A DNA stretch of 64,000 nt from DASQZK01 sp963764345 (GCA_963764345.1 CAVXSF010000007.1:62001-126000); one strand, 5' to 3'. Positions 1 to 9,097 are shown, counted from the stretch's first letter. Translations and numbers: made by a program. The notes: a model not told the origin generated them from the letters alone.

Positions 1-219
1 AGTAAATATGAACTGCCGTTCCACCTGGTTTCAGATCCGGAGAAGGAGGTGATCAAAAAATATGGTGCGTGGGGTAAAAAATCAATGTACGGAAAACAAT
101 TTGAAGGTATCATCAGGATGACATTCATCATCTCAGAAGATGGTTTTATCAATAAAATCATTGAAAAGGTCAAAACCAACGACCATAGCAGGCAGATATT
201 TGATACGTTATCCTATTAA
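1..219 (+). CDS. bcp: Thioredoxin-dependent thiol peroxidase (Bcp/PrxQ peroxiredoxin), C-terminal part
   Basis: Only the last 72 codons lie in the window; the gene enters from the left edge in frame 1 and stops at TAA 217-219. The visible residues (KKYGAWGKKSMYGK, then GIIRMTFIISEDG, and KVKTNDHSRQI near the end) match the conserved C-terminal half of Bcp-type peroxiredoxins, which reduce peroxides using thioredoxin. The catalytic N-terminal cysteines are outside the window. recA starts 15 bases downstream on the same strand, so the two may be co-transcribed. Family assignment is confident although it rests on a partial protein. Confidence 0.85.
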   Translation, partial: SKYELPFHLVSDPEKEVIKKYGAWGKKSMYGKQFEGIIRMTFIISEDGFINKIIEKVKTNDHSRQIFDTLSY

Positions 220-234
220 TAAGAAAAAGTTAAC

Positions 235-1260
235 ATGGCAAAGGAAAAAGACGAAACTGAGAACATCAAAAATGAAAAATTAAAAGCATTGCAGCTTACA
301 TTGGATAAGATCGAAAAAGGTTACGGAAAAGGGGCGATCATGAAAATGGGCGGAACTGCTATTGAGAATATTCCGGTCATATCTTCCGGATCGATTGGAC
401 TGGATGTAGCAATGGGCGTCGGCGGATATCCGAGGGGAAGAGTCACTGAGATCTACGGTCCGGAATCTTCCGGAAAAACAACCCTCGCCATTCATGCTAT
501 CGCTGAAGCGCAGAAAGCAGGAGGGATAGCTGCATTCATCGATGCCGAACATGCTTTTGACCGCTTTTATGCTCAGAAACTGGGCGTGGATATCGAAAAC
601 CTGCTGATTTCTCAACCCGATAATGGTGAACAGGCTTTGGAAATTACCGATCACCTGATCCGCTCGGGTGCAATCGATATTATCGTTATTGACTCGGTGG
701 CCGCCCTTACCCCGAAAGCTGAAATCGAAGGGGAAATGGGAGACTCTAAAATGGGACTCCAGGCCAGGCTGATGTCACAGGCCCTGCGTAAACTTACGGC
801 AAACATCAACCGTACCAATACCTGCTGTATCTTTATTAACCAGCTGAGAGAAAAGATCGGAGTGATGTTCGGTAACCCGGAGACTACAACCGGTGGTAAC
901 GCTCTGAAATTCTATGCCTCCATGCGCCTCGATATAAGACGCACCGGCCAGATCAAGGAAGGCGAGGAGATCCAGGGTAACCGGGCCAAAGTGAAGGTCG
1001 TCAAAAATAAAGTGGCACCACCATTCCGGAAAGCTGAATTCGACATCATGTATGGTGAAGGCATTTCCAAAACCGGAGAACTGATCGATCTTGGCGTTGA
1101 ACTCAATATTGTCAAGAAAGCCGGATCCTGGTTCAGCTATGGCGATACCAAGCTGGGACAGGGCCGTGATGCCGTTAAATTACTCCTGATCGATAATCCT
1201 GAACTTGCTGAAGAAATCGAAGGAAAAATTAGGGCTGAGCTCACAAAAAAACCAGTCTGA
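235..1260 (+). CDS. recA: Recombinase RecA
   Basis: 341 residues, normal RecA length. RecA forms filaments on single-stranded DNA, drives strand exchange and triggers LexA-type autocleavage. Walker A GPESSGKTT is at residues 75-83, Walker B is in the IIVIDSVAAL segment, and the DNA-binding loop is seen as GVMFGNPETTTGGNALKFYAS. The C-terminal tail is short. The start is the ATG after the weak purine stretch AAGAAAAAG; Bacteroidota often lack strong Shine-Dalgarno sites. It follows the peroxiredoxin gene by 15 bases and is closed by a clear hairpin terminator at 1288-1350. No LexA box was recognised upstream. Confidence 0.98.
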   Translation: MAKEKDETENIKNEKLKALQLTLDKIEKGYGKGAIMKMGGTAIENIPVISSGSIGLDVAMGVGGYPRGRVTEIYGPESSGKTTLAIHAIAEAQKAGGIAAFIDAEHAFDRFYAQKLGVDIENLLISQPDNGEQALEITDHLIRSGAIDIIVIDSVAALTPKAEIEGEMGDSKMGLQARLMSQALRKLTANINRTNTCCIFINQLREKIGVMFGNPETTTGGNALKFYASMRLDIRRTGQIKEGEEIQGNRAKVKVVKNKVAPPFRKAEFDIMYGEGISKTGELIDLGVELNIVKKAGSWFSYGDTKLGQGRDAVKLLLIDNPELAEEIEGKIRAELTKKPV

Positions 1261-1287
1261 TTCATGCCTTCATACTGAACTGCTTTA

Positions 1288-1350
1288 CGGACATCACGGG
1301 CAAATGAATAAGATGCGATATCTGCTGCCCCGTGTGTCCGTTTTTATTTA
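1288..1350 (+). terminator. Intrinsic terminator after recA
   Basis: Imperfect inverted repeat: arms 1288-1302 (CGGACATCACGGGCA) and 1326-1340 (TGCCCCGTGTGTCCG) pair over about 12 of 15 positions. They are followed directly by TTTTTATTT at 1341-1349. It lies 28 bases past the recA stop. Confidence 0.75.
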
Positions 1351-1400
1351 AATGAAAATTTTCTCTGGCTAAGCCGACATCCAACACTAATATGTTTTAA

Positions 1401-3491
1401 ATGAAATCATTCTTCGCTCTTATCTTCGTTTTGCCGACACTTTTCTTTGCTTCATGCACACCCAAAAAGGCCGCAGAAACCACAAACAACGATTTTTCGG
1501 GACAACTGACAGATCAGGAAATCCGGGGTGGCCGCCTGACACCCGAAATTCTCTGGAAATTCGGCAGGATCACTGAAGACAGGCTGTCTCCCGATGGTTC
1601 CACAGTGATTTTCGATATCACCCGTTACGATTATAAAACGGAAGCCAGGGTTACCGATATTGCATCTGTCCCTTCTGCGGGAGGCGAAATGAAACTCCTG
1701 ACCCCTTCCGACGGTACTTACCATAACATGAGATGGACGCCCGGCGGAAATAAAATAGGCTATATCTCAAATGCTGCCGGCAGCGACCAGGTATGGGAGA
1801 TGAACCCCGATGGTTCAGGTAAAACACAGGTTTCCGATATCCAGGGTGGCATCACAGGTTTTGAGTATGCCCCCGACGGAGCACATATTCTATACCTGAA
1901 AGAAGTGAAGGTTGGGGAGACAGCGAAGGACATCTATCCCGACCTGCCTCTTTCCAATGTCCATATCATCACCGACCTCATGTACCGGCACTGGAACACT
2001 TGGGAAGATTTCTTTTACAGTCATATCTTCGTTGCCGGCTATGGGAAGGGAACGATCACCCGTGGTACCGATATCATGAAGGACGAACCCTGGGATGCCC
2101 CTATGGCCCCTTATTTTGACCAGGCGGAAATCTCCTGGAGTCCCGACGGACATTACATCGCCTACACCTGCAAAAAATTGAAGGGTAAGGAATACGCCGT
2201 TAGTACGAATTCCGATATTTACCTGTATCATATCGACGACAGTTCCACGGTGAACCTTACCAGTGGTATGAACGGATATGATAAATATCCCTCCTTCTCA
2301 GGCGACGGGACCAAAATAGCCTGGCAGAGTATGGAGACCCCCGGAAATGAATCGGATAAGGACAGGTTGTTCGTCATGGACCTAAAAACCCATGAAAAAA
2401 AATACCTGACTCAAAACTTTGACCAGAGCGTTGAACACCTGGTCTGGGACGGAAATAATACGGGAATCTATTTTCTGAGCGTCCATCACGGGACGTACCA
2501 GGTCTATCATGTGGATACCCGGTCGGCAGAAGTCAGGCAGATCACCCGTGGCATCCATGATTACCAGTCGTTTTCGCTGGGGAACGGTTTTCTTACCGGA
2601 GAAAGAATGTCCATGTCTATGGCAACTGAAATCTTCAGGGTGGATCTGCCGGATGGCAAGGAGACACAGCTCAGTTTTGTGAACAAGAACATTTACGATC
2701 ATATTAAGTCAGGCAGGGTTGAAGAAAGATGGGTTAAAACTACCGATAACAAGGACATGCAGGTCTGGGTGATCTATCCGCCTGATTTTGATCCTCATAA
2801 ATCATATCCTGCCCTGCTGTATTGCCAGGGCGGGCCTCAGAGCCCGGTCAGCCAGTTTTTCTCCTACCGCTGGAATTTCCAGATCATGGCAGCTAACGGT
2901 TATATCATCGTGGCACCTAACCGTCGAGGTCTGCCGGGTTATGGCCAGGCCTGGAATGCTGAAATCTCAGGCGATTACGGTGGCCAGAATATGAAGGATT
3001 ATCTGAGTGCCATCGATGACGTGAAGAAAGAACCTTATGTGGATGAAAACAGGCTGGGCGCCGTAGGTGCGAGCTATGGCGGGTATTCGGTCTTTTACCT
3101 TGCCGGCCATCACAACAAGCGGTTTAAAGCTTTTATTGCCCATTGCGGTATCTACGATTTTGTGAGCATGTACACCGAAACGGAGGAAACGTGGTTTGTT
3201 AACCATGACATCGGCGGACCCTACTGGGAGAAGCCTGAACCGGAAAGCTATAAATTTTCGCCCCATCTGTATGTCGATAAATGGGATACACCCATCATGA
3301 TTATTACAGGCGAGAAAGACTTCAGAATTCCCTATACCCAAGCCCTGGAGGCTTTTGATGCCGCTCAGCTCAGAGGCATTCCCAGCAAACTGCTCGTTTT
3401 TCCCGATGAGACCCATTTCGTCACTAAACCACAGGATGCTATCCTCTGGCAACGGGAATTTTTTAAATGGCTGGATAAATATTTGAAATGA
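1401..3491 (+). CDS. S9 family peptidase (prolyl oligopeptidase / dipeptidyl aminopeptidase type), lipoprotein
   Basis: 696 residues. The N-terminus is a lipoprotein signal (hydrophobic stretch ending LFFASC, lipid cysteine at residue 19), so the enzyme probably sits on the outer side of a membrane facing the periplasm. The middle has WD40-like PD40 repeats (repeated SPDG or TPGG blocks) forming the beta-propeller. The C-terminal alpha/beta hydrolase domain holds the triad Ser558 (in GASYGGY), Asp640 (in GEKDF) and His672 (in DETHF). Such enzymes release dipeptides or acyl-amino acids from peptides. No adjacent gene shares its pathway. ATG 1401 places the signal peptide correctly. Confidence 0.9.
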   Translation: MKSFFALIFVLPTLFFASCTPKKAAETTNNDFSGQLTDQEIRGGRLTPEILWKFGRITEDRLSPDGSTVIFDITRYDYKTEARVTDIASVPSAGGEMKLLTPSDGTYHNMRWTPGGNKIGYISNAAGSDQVWEMNPDGSGKTQVSDIQGGITGFEYAPDGAHILYLKEVKVGETAKDIYPDLPLSNVHIITDLMYRHWNTWEDFFYSHIFVAGYGKGTITRGTDIMKDEPWDAPMAPYFDQAEISWSPDGHYIAYTCKKLKGKEYAVSTNSDIYLYHIDDSSTVNLTSGMNGYDKYPSFSGDGTKIAWQSMETPGNESDKDRLFVMDLKTHEKKYLTQNFDQSVEHLVWDGNNTGIYFLSVHHGTYQVYHVDTRSAEVRQITRGIHDYQSFSLGNGFLTGERMSMSMATEIFRVDLPDGKETQLSFVNKNIYDHIKSGRVEERWVKTTDNKDMQVWVIYPPDFDPHKSYPALLYCQGGPQSPVSQFFSYRWNFQIMAANGYIIVAPNRRGLPGYGQAWNAEISGDYGGQNMKDYLSAIDDVKKEPYVDENRLGAVGASYGGYSVFYLAGHHNKRFKAFIAHCGIYDFVSMYTETEETWFVNHDIGGPYWEKPEPESYKFSPHLYVDKWDTPIMIITGEKDFRIPYTQALEAFDAAQLRGIPSKLLVFPDETHFVTKPQDAILWQREFFKWLDKYLK

Positions 3492-3504
3492 TTTTCATGA
3501 ATTT

Positions 3505-3540
3505 GTTGTGAAGACGAGCCTGAAGGCACGTCTTTACAAC
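3505..3540. repeat. Long hairpin (REP-like) after the S9 peptidase
   Basis: Arms 3505-3516 (GTTGTGAAGACG) and 3529-3540 (CGTCTTTACAAC) pair at 11 of 12 positions, with the twelfth a possible G-U pair. An inner GCC-TGAA-GGC stem fills the loop. No T tract follows, so it is more like a repeat hairpin or mRNA 3' end stabiliser than a classical terminator. No second copy was noticed in the window. Confidence 0.55.
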
Positions 3541-3598
3541 ACAGGAATTTGTAGTTTGATCCAAATACATTATTTTAGATTTTGAAAAAGTCCCGGAT

Positions 3599-4015
3599 AT
3601 GAACGGTTTTCTTAATTTCCTGCTGCATCTGATCTTTATCGGCACGTTTATTTTTCTTTTCGTGGTGTCGATCATTATCCTTCGCCCTTTTCGGGTACAC
3701 AGGAAAAGACCCGTTTCCACCATCGCCCTGAAAACCAGTTACCTTCTTTACCTGGCGGTGTTTCTGGTCCTTGCTTATCTGGTACTTTTTCATGCCGGTG
3801 AACCTCCTGAAACAGAAGATCCGGCCACAGACAGATACCTTAATATATACTACGTGGTGGTTATTATTGCTTTTTTCGTTCCGAACATCGCTATTATGGT
3901 CAGGCGGAAGATCAGCAGATTCAGGAAGGAGTATAACGTCTTCTTCGCCGTCATCAATGTTCTGATCACCCTTTCTCTATCCTATATCATCTACTCCCTC
4001 AGCTGGGATTTCTGA
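3599..4015 (+). CDS. Small integral membrane protein of unknown function
   Basis: 138 residues with four predicted membrane helices at about 5-28, 47-66, 83-102 and 113-132, joined by short charged loops (RPFRVHRKR, VRRKISRFRKEY). I recognise no family. The short basic loops suggest an inner-membrane protein. Its last 17 bases overlap the end of the convergent miaA gene. The ATG at 3599 follows AAAAAGTCCCGGAT without a strong ribosome site. Confidence 0.65.
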   Translation: MNGFLNFLLHLIFIGTFIFLFVVSIIILRPFRVHRKRPVSTIALKTSYLLYLAVFLVLAYLVLFHAGEPPETEDPATDRYLNIYYVVVIIAFFVPNIAIMVRRKISRFRKEYNVFFAVINVLITLSLSYIIYSLSWDF

Positions 4016-4954
4016 GCCGGTTCTGCTGGTTCCGCAGGATCTCAAGACTGATTTCCAGTTTCTCCTTCATGGACAGTTCCCCGTCAAGCCAGTGAATGAC
4101 CGTTCCCTCTCTCTCCATCTTCCTGAACCATGTCATCTGTCGTTTTGCGAAACGGTGTATGGCCGAGTTCAGGCTGCTGAACATTTCATCATAACTGATC
4201 TTCCCGCTGATATACCAGGTAAGATACTTGTATTCCAGACCATAAAATTCAAGCTTCTCCGCAGGAACTCCTGATTTCAGCAAAGTCTTTACCTCATCAA
4301 CCATTCCTTTGTCCAGCCGGAGCTGTAGTCTCTCGGTAATTCTGGCCCTCCTCAATTCCCGTGTCAAAGGAGATCCCGAAAATGACAGGCTTCAGTACCG
4401 GGTATCCGCGACAGGTCTTTTTCATGTTCCAGGTAATAGAGCTCAATCTCGATGGCCCGGGTGATCCTCTTCCGGCTTGTGGTGTCGGTTGTGTTATGAA
4501 GTCTTTTAAAGGATGCCAGCCAGGATACCAGTTCATCCATCGGCATGCCTTCCATTTTTTGCCGTAATGCATTATTCACCGGGACGTTGATCAGCTCATA
4601 TCCGTTGAGAACCGCTTCAAGATATAATCCTGTTCCCCCGCACAACACCGGCATTTTATCCCGGGAAGTTACCTCACTGAATACCCTTTTAAAATCGCGC
4701 TGAAACTCATAGACGTTGTATTCATAACCCGGATCAACAATGTCTGTAAGATGGCAGGGTACCGGATGTCCGTTGATGATATAATCCTCATAATCTTTCC
4801 CCGTTCCCAGGTCCATTCCCCGGTATACCTGCCTGGAATCAGCTGAAATAATTTCTCCGTCCGTCATACTGGCAAGATGTGCAGCAAAAGATGTCTTTCC
4901 GGCGGCTGTGTGTCCAAGGACGGTGATCATATTTACTTTGTGGTTCAGCGTCAT
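3999..4954 (-). pseudogene. miaA: tRNA dimethylallyltransferase MiaA, interrupted by two +1 frameshifts
   Basis: MiaA adds a dimethylallyl group to A37 of tRNAs reading UNN codons. The first part shows the P-loop GHTAAGKTS, the ISADSRQVYRGMDLGTGK motif and LCGGTGLYLEA. The tail (frame ending at 3999) has ITERLQLRLDKGM and RFAKRQMTWFRK. Two single-base insertions lie between, near 4397 (CCC for CC, restoring RIPVLKPV) and near 4358 (GAC-A-CGG, restoring FDREL). Removing both gives 317 residues, the normal length. Start ATG at 4954 (MTLNHKVNMITVLG); 4930 is possible. All motifs survive, so sequencing error is likelier than real loss. It is divergent from the Yip1 gene and overlaps the end of the 3599-4015 gene. 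Confidence 0.85.
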
Positions 4955-4987
4955 GGTCGAATGTATTATCCTGAAGATAGTTTTTCT

Positions 4988-4995
4988 CAAAATTA
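4988..4995 (-). promoter_or_regulatory. Bacteroidota-type -7 box for miaA
   Basis: TAATTTTG on the minus strand matches TAnnTTTG exactly and ends 33 bases before the miaA ATG. No clear -33 TTG was seen at the expected distance. Confidence 0.45.
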
Positions 4996-5021
4996 TCTTA
5001 ATTTTACCGAATAAGCTATTT

Positions 5022-5612
5022 ATGGATTTCAGAAGGATATATATAAGGACACAAACACTGCTGTTACATCCACAGCAGGCCTGGCGGGAGATTACTTTTG
5101 AGGACCGGAAAAAGAGAGGTGTTATTTTTGAGTACCTGCTTCCCATGTCTGTCATCGTAGGAGTAAGTACCGTGCTGGGTTCCCTGTTTTTTGGCGATAT
5201 TGAAGATACTGTTTCGATCGGCTATGTATTTATCAACGGGCTTATCTCTTTCCTGATAGTCTTTCTCGAAGTATATTTTGCCGGATGGCTTATTACCGAG
5301 ATAACTGAAAGTTTTGATCCCAAGGTCGATTCAAATACCATCTTCAACCTGGTGATATACTCTCATGCACCTTTTTTCCTGGCTCTGATGATTTCCCGGC
5401 TTTTTCCGCAACTGATGTTCCTGATGGTTACAGGTATCTATTCTTTCTTTGTTTTTTGGCTGGGCATCACACACCTGCTTAAGATTGACGAAGACAAAAG
5501 GCTTATTTTCCTTTTCATTTCTTCTCTGCTCATGATCCTGATATTCCTGCTGCTGACCGTCATTTTCAACAGCATGTACAGTTTGTTAATTAATCATTTT
5601 GCTACCTACTGA
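5022..5612 (+). CDS. Yip1-domain integral membrane protein
   Basis: 196 residues from ATG 5022 (MDFRRIYIRTQ). An in-frame ATG at 4908 was rejected because it lies inside the miaA coding region. The N-terminal soluble segment (LLLHPQQAWREI) followed by about five hydrophobic helices is the pattern of the Yip1 membrane domain family. The function of bacterial members is not established. It shares a divergent intergenic region (4955-5021) with miaA, and smpB starts 20 bases after its stop, so the two may form an operon. Confidence 0.7.
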   Translation: MDFRRIYIRTQTLLLHPQQAWREITFEDRKKRGVIFEYLLPMSVIVGVSTVLGSLFFGDIEDTVSIGYVFINGLISFLIVFLEVYFAGWLITEITESFDPKVDSNTIFNLVIYSHAPFFLALMISRLFPQLMFLMVTGIYSFFVFWLGITHLLKIDEDKRLIFLFISSLLMILIFLLLTVIFNSMYSLLINHFATY

Positions 5613-5632
5613 AACTGAAATCAACGGCCGGT

Positions 5633-6088
5633 ATGAGTCAGAACACGATAAATATTAAAAATAAAAGGGCGTATTTCGATTATGAAATACTCGAGAAATA
5701 TACTGCCGGACTGGTGCTGACAGGTTCGGAAATTAAGTCCCTCCGCATGGGTAAGGTAAGCCTGTCCGATTCTTATTGCTATATCAGGGATGGTGAAATA
5801 TTTGTCAAGAACATGAATATTGCCGAATATAAATTTGCCAGCCATTATAATCATGATCCTGTAAGGGACAGGAAACTTTTGCTGGAGAAAACCGAAATAC
5901 GGAAACTTACCAGGAAAACCAGGGAGACCGGGCTAACCCTTATCGTCCTCAGGATTTTCATTGCAAGAAATGGTTATGCCAAGTTGGATATCGCTCTGGC
6001 AAAAGGTAAAAAGCTTTATGACAAGCGGGAATCCATAAAAAAGAATGATACCAGAAGACAGCTTGACCGGATGCAGAAACATCACTAA
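5633..6088 (+). CDS. smpB: SsrA-binding protein SmpB
   Basis: 151 residues, the usual length. SmpB binds tmRNA and brings it to stalled ribosomes for trans-translation. Diagnostic blocks are seen: NKRAYFDYEI near the start, LTGSEIKSLR, GEIFVKNMNIAEY, and KGKKLYDKRESIKK before the basic tail that enters the decoding centre. The tmRNA gene (ssrA) was not found in this window. The start ATG lies 20 bases after the Yip1 gene. Confidence 0.97.
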   Translation: MSQNTINIKNKRAYFDYEILEKYTAGLVLTGSEIKSLRMGKVSLSDSYCYIRDGEIFVKNMNIAEYKFASHYNHDPVRDRKLLLEKTEIRKLTRKTRETGLTLIVLRIFIARNGYAKLDIALAKGKKLYDKRESIKKNDTRRQLDRMQKHH

Positions 6089-6403
6089 TGGTCAGAGAAA
6101 ATCCATATCAACAGTAATTTATTTCCGATTACGGACTATGGATGCCGGTATGTTTTGTAAGCCGGGGCGCCTGAGGGTACTGCCTGTTCATCAGTTTTCT
6201 TCATCAGCATCCCGAATGTTTGAGAATTTTGGCCGGAATCAGGGTTACGTCACAGTCATTTTGGAATTGAAATCCGGAAGAATTCTTGCAGCACGTTGCC
6301 CGTTGACAGGTCTTAAGGGGAATCTCTGTATGTCTGACGGATCAGTCTAACCTGCTACCCTTAAAGTTATCAGGCCATCGGAATCATCTCAGAGTCAGGC
6401 AGT
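6089..6403. other. Intergenic stretch, nothing recognised
   Basis: 315 bases between the convergent smpB and the 6404-7756 gene. An open frame runs from 6045 to 6350 on the plus strand but overlaps smpB, has no recognisable motif and no ribosome site, so I do not call it. No terminator with a T tract was seen. Confidence 0.5.
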
Positions 6404-7756
6404 CTATTGTTCAAAAAAGAAATTATTCAGTTCGTAAATATCCTCTACAGTGAATTTAAGCTTGTAATCGAAATAATCGTCGATGCACTGAAGGAGTTCG
6501 TCAAATGAAATATAACCGTCTTTATCCTTATCAAGCTGCCTGAATTTCTCAGGAATTTCCGTGACAGCTTTTCTGACATACCCACTGCCGATAGATTTGA
6601 AATAGTCTTTGATGTCTTCGCGTTTCATAGCATCTTTTCGGTCAAGTAATGTCAACAGGTACTGCTGTTCAGTGATCGTCCGGCCCTGATCATCGACCCA
6701 TGCCCCGGGAGACGTTCCGGGTTCTTTATCCTGGAAGTCAGGGATCCCGTCACCGTCGGTGTCAAGAGGGCAACCTGTGGTATCCACAGCCACACCGGCG
6801 GGGGTACCCGGACACTGATCCACGGCATCGAGGATAAAATCTCCATCCTCATCACCGTACATGATATCGTCGAAATCCAGCTCTGCGAATAGCTTCTCGA
6901 CAATTTTGGATTTTGGTTGGGAGAAAAGATCAAACTGCAGTGAAAAATAAGTATAACTGAACCTGTCATTCCCTTTTTTCCCTTTCACTGAAGTTCCGGT
7001 AGAACTGATATTATCCATGTAATCGGTAAAGGTAAAATGATAGGATGTACCAAGGCGGCAGGATACCCGGTCGGAGATTTTAAAATCCAGTCCTGCATCC
7101 ACAGGAATGGAGAATGTGGAGTTACTGTAGCTTCCAAGTCCGTAAAGCTTTCTTTCCATGGATCTCAGGTCGGTTTCATAACTGTAATTCCGGTAGAGCA
7201 TTTCACCGTTGGTAAGGTCACTCGCGGAATACGGGACATCACGGATGGTGCCGTCCTTCCAGTAATAATAACGTTTTCCGTTTTCATCCAAAAGATCGCC
7301 CTTCGGATTGAACTGAATATTTTCGATGCCGGTGGAGATATACGGATGGATGAATTTACTTTTCGGGATCAGATGGTTGAAGTCATACTCGGCTGTAATG
7401 CCGAAATTCGTCAGATCAGTCCGGAAGTTCAGGTTTTTTGAAAGATCTGTGAGCGACTGCTGGTTTGCAGAAAGACTCCCATACAGGAAGAAAAGATTAA
7501 GTTTATAGAATCGGTTCTGGTCGAGAAAGGTAGTGACGGTAAACCTGTATCCGAAATCTCCGATCGTGGGAGTAAAATAGTTATTACGGATGTCTCCGTA
7601 AAAACCAAGAACACCTGAGCTCAAGCTGATTACAGGCTTGTAAACAGGATTTTCCAACTGGATTTTCTCATTGAGAATATCCTCGACATCCTGTGCACAA
7701 ATTGGCAACGAAAAAACAAATAAAAAAACCAGCCCTGCTAATACTCGGTTTATCAT
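6404..7756 (-). CDS. Outer-membrane-type barrel protein with TSP3 calcium repeats and a C-terminal EF-hand
   Basis: 450 residues. A signal peptide (MINRVLAGLVFLFVFSLPICAQ) leads into a region rich in alternating beta strands (FYGDIRNNYFTP, LNLFFLYG, GTSYHFTFTDYMD), as in Bacteroidota outer-membrane barrels. From about residue 300 come thrombospondin type 3 calcium repeats (DEDGDFILDAVDQCPGTP, DTDGDGIPDFQD). Near the C-terminus is a canonical EF-hand loop DKDKDGYISFDE. The protein probably sits in the outer membrane with a calcium-binding periplasmic tail. The substrate is unknown. It lies 24 bases downstream of the 7781-9097 gene and is probably in the same operon. Confidence 0.7.
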   Translation of the reverse strand: MINRVLAGLVFLFVFSLPICAQDVEDILNEKIQLENPVYKPVISLSSGVLGFYGDIRNNYFTPTIGDFGYRFTVTTFLDQNRFYKLNLFFLYGSLSANQQSLTDLSKNLNFRTDLTNFGITAEYDFNHLIPKSKFIHPYISTGIENIQFNPKGDLLDENGKRYYYWKDGTIRDVPYSASDLTNGEMLYRNYSYETDLRSMERKLYGLGSYSNSTFSIPVDAGLDFKISDRVSCRLGTSYHFTFTDYMDNISSTGTSVKGKKGNDRFSYTYFSLQFDLFSQPKSKIVEKLFAELDFDDIMYGDEDGDFILDAVDQCPGTPAGVAVDTTGCPLDTDGDGIPDFQDKEPGTSPGAWVDDQGRTITEQQYLLTLLDRKDAMKREDIKDYFKSIGSGYVRKAVTEIPEKFRQLDKDKDGYISFDELLQCIDDYFDYKLKFTVEDIYELNNFFFEQ

Positions 7757-7780
7757 CCCTTACCTGTATATAAGGTTCTT

Positions 7781-9097
7781 TCAGGGATACCATTTCTGGC
7801 TGGAAATCATCAGAGCTTCCTGGACAGTGATCCGTGTTCCGTTATTATAAGCGGATACAAACGCATCCTTAATAGGTGTGGTGTTCCATATCTTCACCCT
7901 GTAATTCCTGGCATCATGGTAAATATCAAAAGAACCTGTTGTATATTTTTGCCATCCCTCGTGGAACTCCATCATCACGGGATCGGTCACTTTACGTTTC
8001 TTAAAATAGTTGTCGATATTAATCTTTTTATGACCTGCCGCCAGTTGCACCCTGTAATAAATCCCTTTGGCAGGTTGAAGCAGATGAGATTTGTTCTCCA
8101 ATCCCTTCGGCGTTTCTGTAGCAGTCTTAACCAACCCGGTCTCTGCCGGGCCGGTGGTTTCGGTTGCCGGATTTGTCTCCTGAACAGCCGCTACATGGCC
8201 GCTTGTGGTATCCTTCCCTGTTTCCTCTTCCGCAAGATTAAAATTTTTCGCTACAACGGCAACTGTTTTTGACTGATTTCCGGCAATATACGAAAAGGAT
8301 CCCGAAATATTCAAGTCAGAAAGCTTTTTTCCTGGATCGGGAATGATCTTGTAAGTGACAACAAATTCCGGCTCCGGTGGCAGATTCATCCAGAGAATTT
8401 TAGCTGTGCCCTGACTGAACGAGAAAATTCCGTCTTTTGAATCGCCTTCAACGGCTCTGAACCCTGCGGGTAGATATTCTTCAATTTTGGCAAACTTATC
8501 GAGATGATTCTTTTTGACCAGTAAGCTTACCGTAATTTCATGAGGGCCGGTTTGCACGGGATCTTTTCTGAGGACGGTCAGATTTTCGTTTCCGGGCGAA
8601 AGCAGCTCAGGGGCCGTTTTGGCAAAATCATGGATGTCCACCAGCATACTGTCTGCCACGGTGGAATCGGGGATGATTCTGATCTCATGACCTCCTTCCA
8701 CGGTAATATTTTTACGCTCATTCTGTTCGATGAAGGATAACTCTCCCTTCAACGTGAAAGAACCTTTCAGCCGCTTATCCACATTCACAATATAAGTGAC
8801 TTCAAGCTTAGGTTCGGCGGGAAGTTTCAGCCAGATAAGCCTGACCCGCTGATCTTCAAAAGTAAAATCGCCATTGGCAGTGGATACACGTTTGGCGGTT
8901 AATCCGTAAGGCAGTTCCTGAGTAAAGCGTGAAAAACTCTCCAGGCTCCCCTTATCAATTATCAGCGTAACCTGAAAATCCTGTCCGCCATGAACTTCAG
9001 CGGGTACCTGCATGCTGACATTGATTTCCTGCGCCGCAAACCATGAGAAAATGGCAAAGGCCAGAAAATTAAACAGCAGTACAAAATTCTTGATCAT
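7781..9097 (-). CDS. Secreted protein with two duplicated beta domains and a SPOR-like C-terminal domain
   Basis: 438 residues. The signal peptide (MIKNFVLLFNFLAFAIFSWFAA) is followed by two homologous modules: about residues 25-135 (IDKGSLESFSRFTQELPYGL ... IWLKLPAEPKLEVTYIV) and 185-285 (VKKNHLDKFAKIEEYLPAGF ... LWMNLPPEPEFVVTYKI). A Thr/Pro/Glu-rich linker (about 285-335) leads to a C-terminal domain (YYRVQLAAGHKKI, GSFDIYHDARNYRV, ITVQEALMISSQKWYP) that resembles SPOR-like domains. A cell-envelope, possibly peptidoglycan-associated role is inferred. It precedes the barrel/EF-hand gene by 24 bases on the same strand. Confidence 0.65.
   Translation of the reverse strand: MIKNFVLLFNFLAFAIFSWFAAQEINVSMQVPAEVHGGQDFQVTLIIDKGSLESFSRFTQELPYGLTAKRVSTANGDFTFEDQRVRLIWLKLPAEPKLEVTYIVNVDKRLKGSFTLKGELSFIEQNERKNITVEGGHEIRIIPDSTVADSMLVDIHDFAKTAPELLSPGNENLTVLRKDPVQTGPHEITVSLLVKKNHLDKFAKIEEYLPAGFRAVEGDSKDGIFSFSQGTAKILWMNLPPEPEFVVTYKIIPDPGKKLSDLNISGSFSYIAGNQSKTVAVVAKNFNLAEEETGKDTTSGHVAAVQETNPATETTGPAETGLVKTATETPKGLENKSHLLQPAKGIYYRVQLAAGHKKINIDNYFKKRKVTDPVMMEFHEGWQKYTTGSFDIYHDARNYRVKIWNTTPIKDAFVSAYNNGTRITVQEALMISSQKWYP

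Noticed and set aside
4908..5021. Longer N-terminus for the Yip1 protein
   Set aside because: It would run into the divergent miaA coding region and removes the shared promoter region; the ATG at 5022 fits the family start.
6045..6350. 101-codon open frame overlapping the end of smpB
   Set aside because: Overlaps smpB in another frame, has no ribosome site, no recognisable motif and an odd composition; treated as chance.
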